Source: Variovorax flavidus
GTDB lineage: Bacteria > Pseudomonadota > Gammaproteobacteria > Burkholderiales > Burkholderiaceae_C
Reading direction: 5' to 3'
Assembly: GCF_030317145.1 (NCBI RefSeq)
Contig: NZ_JASZYE010000001.1
Location: forward strand, 1,736,001 to 1,800,000
DNA: 64,000 nt
Of the stretch, positions 61,879 to 64,000 are shown piece by piece. The notes beneath the pieces are model-generated. The model had not been told where the DNA came from. It saw only the letters and a list, made by a program, of their open reading frames with translations, and ran no database searches. The position numbers and the translations under genes are program-made. Position 1 is the stretch's first letter. Every line of letters begins with the position of its first letter.

Positions 61879-63747
61879 ATGACCATGCGCAACACACTGA
61901 TGGCTTCCGACTTCGAAGCCGGGAACGACGACCCCACGACCCGCGGCTTCATCGCCACCTGGCCGAATGCCGAGATCCGTGACGAGACCGGCCGCATGGT
62001 CTGGACCATGGCCGGCTACGAGTTCCTTGAAGACGAGCGACCGGCGCCGACCGTCCACGCCGGCCTGTGGGCACAGGCGCGACGCAACATGACGCACGGC
62101 CTGTTCGAGGTGACGCAGCGCATCTATCAGGTGCGCGGCTTCGACCTCGCCAACATGACGCTGGTCGAAGGCGATCGCGGCGTGATCATCATCGACCCGC
62201 TGACCTGTGCGGAAACTGCGGCGGCAGCGCTCAAGCTGTACCGCGAGCAGCGCGGCGACAGGCCCGTCACGGCGGTCATCTACAGCCACAGCCACGTCGA
62301 CCACTTCGGCGGTGTGCGCGGCGTGATCGACGAGCAGGAGGCGATTCGCCGGGGCGTGCCGATCATCGCGCCGGCGGGCTTTCTCTGGCACACGGTGGCG
62401 GAGAACATGATCGCGGGCAACGCGATGTCGCGCCGCTCGCAATTCCAGTTCGGCCAGACGCTCAAGCGCGGCGTGTGCGCGCAGGTCGATTGCGGACTGG
62501 GCAAGAACCTCCCGCACGGCACCGTGACGCTCATCCCTCCGACGCGCACGATCGAGAAGGAGCGCGAGAGCCACGTGATCGACGGCATCGAGATCGTCTT
62601 CGCGCTGGCACCGGAAAGCGAAGCGCCGTCGGAGATGTTTTTCTTCTTTCCGCAGTTGCGGGCTCTGAACCTGGCCGAGCTCGGCCAGCACACGATGCAC
62701 AACCTGTGTCCACTGCGCGGCGCGCAGGTGCGCGATGCGCGGCTGTGGTCGCGCTACCTTGACGAGGCCCTTCACGAGTTCGCGCCGCATTCGGACGTGG
62801 TGTTCGCGCAGCACAACTGGCCCACTTGGGGCCAGGAGACGCTCACGCGCTTCATTGCGCAGCAGCGCGATCTCTACAAGTATGTGCATGACCAGACCGT
62901 GCGCCTCATGAACAAGGGCCAGACGGCCGTGGAGATCGCGGAAGAACTGCGCCTGCCGCCCGAGCTGGTCGACGTCACGCATGCCCAGGGCTACTACGGG
63001 ACGCTGGTGCACAACGTGAAGGCCGTGGTGCAGCACTACCTGGGCTGGTACGACGGCAATCCCTCGCGGCTGCATGCGCTGCCGCCGGTGGAGGCCGGGA
63101 CGCGCTACGTGGCCTACATGGGCGGCGCCGCGGCCATGCTCGAACGGGCGCAGGCGGATTTCGAGCGCGGCGAACACCGCTGGGTGGCCGAAGTCACGAG
63201 CCACCTCGTGTTCGCGGAGCCTGGCAACCTGGCCGCACGTGCGCTGTGCGCCGCGGCGCTGGAACAGCTCGGTTTCGCTGCCGAATCGGCCACCTGGCGC
63301 AATGCCTATCTGCTGGCGGCGCGGGAGTTGCGTTCGGGCGTCCCGGCCGCCAAACGCCGCAGCATGAGCTACGACCTTCTCAAGGCGGTGCCGATGGAGA
63401 TGTTCCTCGACTGCCTGGCAATCCGGCTCGTGGCCGAGCGCGCCAGCGGACACGCGCTGAGTCTCGCCTGGCACATCGTCGACGCTGGCGAGCACTGGAC
63501 CCTGACGCTCGGCAATGCTGCCCTGACCTATCGCCGGTCGAGCTTGGACTCCAAGGCAGACGCCACCATCGCGGTCAGCCGCAACCGGCTGGCAAGCCTG
63601 CTGGCGCACGAGGACGGCATTGCCGCGGCCATCGCGAGCGGCATCGAGGCGGGCGACGTGGCCGTTGGTGGCGACGTTTCACAGGTTCGTGCCTTGCTTT
63701 CGATGCTGGACGAGTTCGAACCCATGTTCAACATCGTGGAACCATGA
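61879..63747 (+). CDS. SdsA1-like alkyl sulfatase (metallo-beta-lactamase fold)
   Basis: The 622-residue protein has the MBL metal motif SHSHVDHFGG (His137, His139, Asp141, His142) with an N-terminal leader GLWAQARRNMTHGLFEVTQR, the dimerisation domain (about 330-470, including GYYGTLVHNVKAVVQHYLGW) and a C-terminal SCP2-like lipid-binding domain (from about 500, SGHALSLAWHIVDAGEHWTL). This is the type III sulfatase order of SdsA1 and Bds1, which hydrolyse linear alkyl sulfates such as SDS. No signal peptide is seen, while SdsA1 is secreted, so this one may be cytoplasmic. Confidence 0.92.
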   Translation: MTMRNTLMASDFEAGNDDPTTRGFIATWPNAEIRDETGRMVWTMAGYEFLEDERPAPTVHAGLWAQARRNMTHGLFEVTQRIYQVRGFDLANMTLVEGDRGVIIIDPLTCAETAAAALKLYREQRGDRPVTAVIYSHSHVDHFGGVRGVIDEQEAIRRGVPIIAPAGFLWHTVAENMIAGNAMSRRSQFQFGQTLKRGVCAQVDCGLGKNLPHGTVTLIPPTRTIEKERESHVIDGIEIVFALAPESEAPSEMFFFFPQLRALNLAELGQHTMHNLCPLRGAQVRDARLWSRYLDEALHEFAPHSDVVFAQHNWPTWGQETLTRFIAQQRDLYKYVHDQTVRLMNKGQTAVEIAEELRLPPELVDVTHAQGYYGTLVHNVKAVVQHYLGWYDGNPSRLHALPPVEAGTRYVAYMGGAAAMLERAQADFERGEHRWVAEVTSHLVFAEPGNLAARALCAAALEQLGFAAESATWRNAYLLAARELRSGVPAAKRRSMSYDLLKAVPMEMFLDCLAIRLVAERASGHALSLAWHIVDAGEHWTLTLGNAALTYRRSSLDSKADATIAVSRNRLASLLAHEDGIAAAIASGIEAGDVAVGGDVSQVRALLSMLDEFEPMFNIVEP

Positions 63748-63800
63748 AGCAATTCACGGATCGCCGCAATCCACCTTTCGGTAAGTGACGACTTCCGCAG

Positions 63801-63823
63801 ACCCGAGCACAATGGGCTCGGGT
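63801..63823 (+). terminator. Hairpin after the alkylsulfatase gene
   Basis: ACCCGAGC and GCTCGGGT are perfect 8-bp arms around ACAATGG (7-nt loop). The T-run after it is poor (TGTCC), so termination would be weak or Rho-aided. It lies 54 bp after the stop. Confidence 0.55.
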
Positions 63824-63870
63824 TGTCCGGTGTCTCAGGGCGCCGGGCTTGTCCGAAGGAGAGTTCGGCC

Positions 63871-64000
63871 ATGCGATGTGCGTCTCGTCAAACGCCCGGC
63901 GTATCACTCCACCGGCTTGCCAGGAAGCCGGGCGCACCCGTTTGGCGAACACATGCGCGCTCGATGGCCGTCGTTGCCCTCTGCGCAAGCAGTTTCGGCG
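63871..64000 (+). CDS. Start of an exported protein gene (runs off right edge)
   Basis: An ATG at 63871 with AAGGAG ten bases upstream opens a frame to the window end (43 codons). After a basic stretch it reads SMAVVALCASSFG, the look of a signal peptide core, as at the start of porins or receptors; ATG at 63964 (MAVVALCASSFG) is another possible start. The family cannot be told from so little. Confidence 0.4.
   Translation, partial: MRCASRQTPGVSLHRLARKPGAPVWRTHARSMAVVALCASSFG

Noticed and set aside
60814..63609. 931-codon minus-strand open frame opposite the Bug-alkylsulfatase pair
   Set aside because: Antisense shadow with His/Arg-rich composition; the plus strand has well-conserved enzymes.

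Overview
The window looks like chromosome of a high-GC betaproteobacterium of the Comamonadaceae, most like Variovorax or a near relative. The reasons are the dense GC-rich coding, four orphan tripartite-type (Bug/TctC) receptors, an Entner-Doudoroff edd-eda pair, several LysR-controlled catabolic genes and many ATGA stop-start overlaps. This assignment is by family recognition, not by alignment. I saw no rRNA, tRNA or CRISPR array.

Left part (1-15.1 kb): the 5' part of an MFS exporter with its MarR regulator, divergent from a hotdog thioesterase across a perfect 20-bp palindrome; an Fbp-type ferric iron ABC transporter behind a Fur-like site; a glutathione transferase and glyoxalase I. Next is a minus-strand type VI secretion (T6SS) remnant: tssH, tssB, an in-frame tssC'-'tssF fusion that has lost most of tssC plus any hcp and tssE, then tssG, tssA and a membrane-anchored Pro/Gln protein. 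A type II haloacid dehalogenase gene follows.

Integrated element (about 15.09-30.9 kb): a tyrosine integrase island inserted in the 5' end of the dehalogenase gene. It is bounded by a 33-bp imperfect direct repeat (28/33 identical). The left end supplies a replacement dehalogenase N-terminus; the displaced native 5' end remains at the right end, where its ATG overlaps the eda stop. The island carries int, an AlpA-like regulator, an archaeo-eukaryotic-type primase, a DUF5906-type primase/helicase ATPase, a repeat-rich non-coding block that could be an origin, several small unknown proteins, and a four-gene minus-strand set that looks like antiviral cargo: a DUF5343-like protein, a HEPN/DUF4145-like protein, an MmeI-type single-chain restriction-methylation enzyme and an Apea-like HEPN protein with an RX4H motif. 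No capsid, tail or portal genes are seen, so it resembles a phage satellite or a small integrative element.

Middle part (30.9-39 kb): eda, edd, an OmpA-like protein, chaC, a lipoprotein Cu,Zn superoxide dismutase, a MobA/MocA-like nucleotidyltransferase, pdxH, an AEC-family permease, acylphosphatase and a LysR regulator. From 39.0 to 48.8 kb there is a nine-gene, tightly packed operon (cupin, aldehyde dehydrogenase, ThDP enzyme, short-chain dehydrogenase, Bug receptor, RbsB-like protein without signal peptide, two more Bug receptors, FAD oxidoreductase), divergent from the LysR gene across a perfect inverted repeat. It looks like a catabolic pathway of unknown substrate.

Right part (48.8-64 kb): a ZnuD-like TonB receptor with a small partner, msrA, a TetR-RND efflux operon followed by an isoaspartate-methyltransferase-like gene, a rhodanese and a TolC-type channel, then a LysR gene lacking a usual start codon, a fourth Bug receptor, a SdsA1-like alkylsulfatase and the start of a further gene running off the end.
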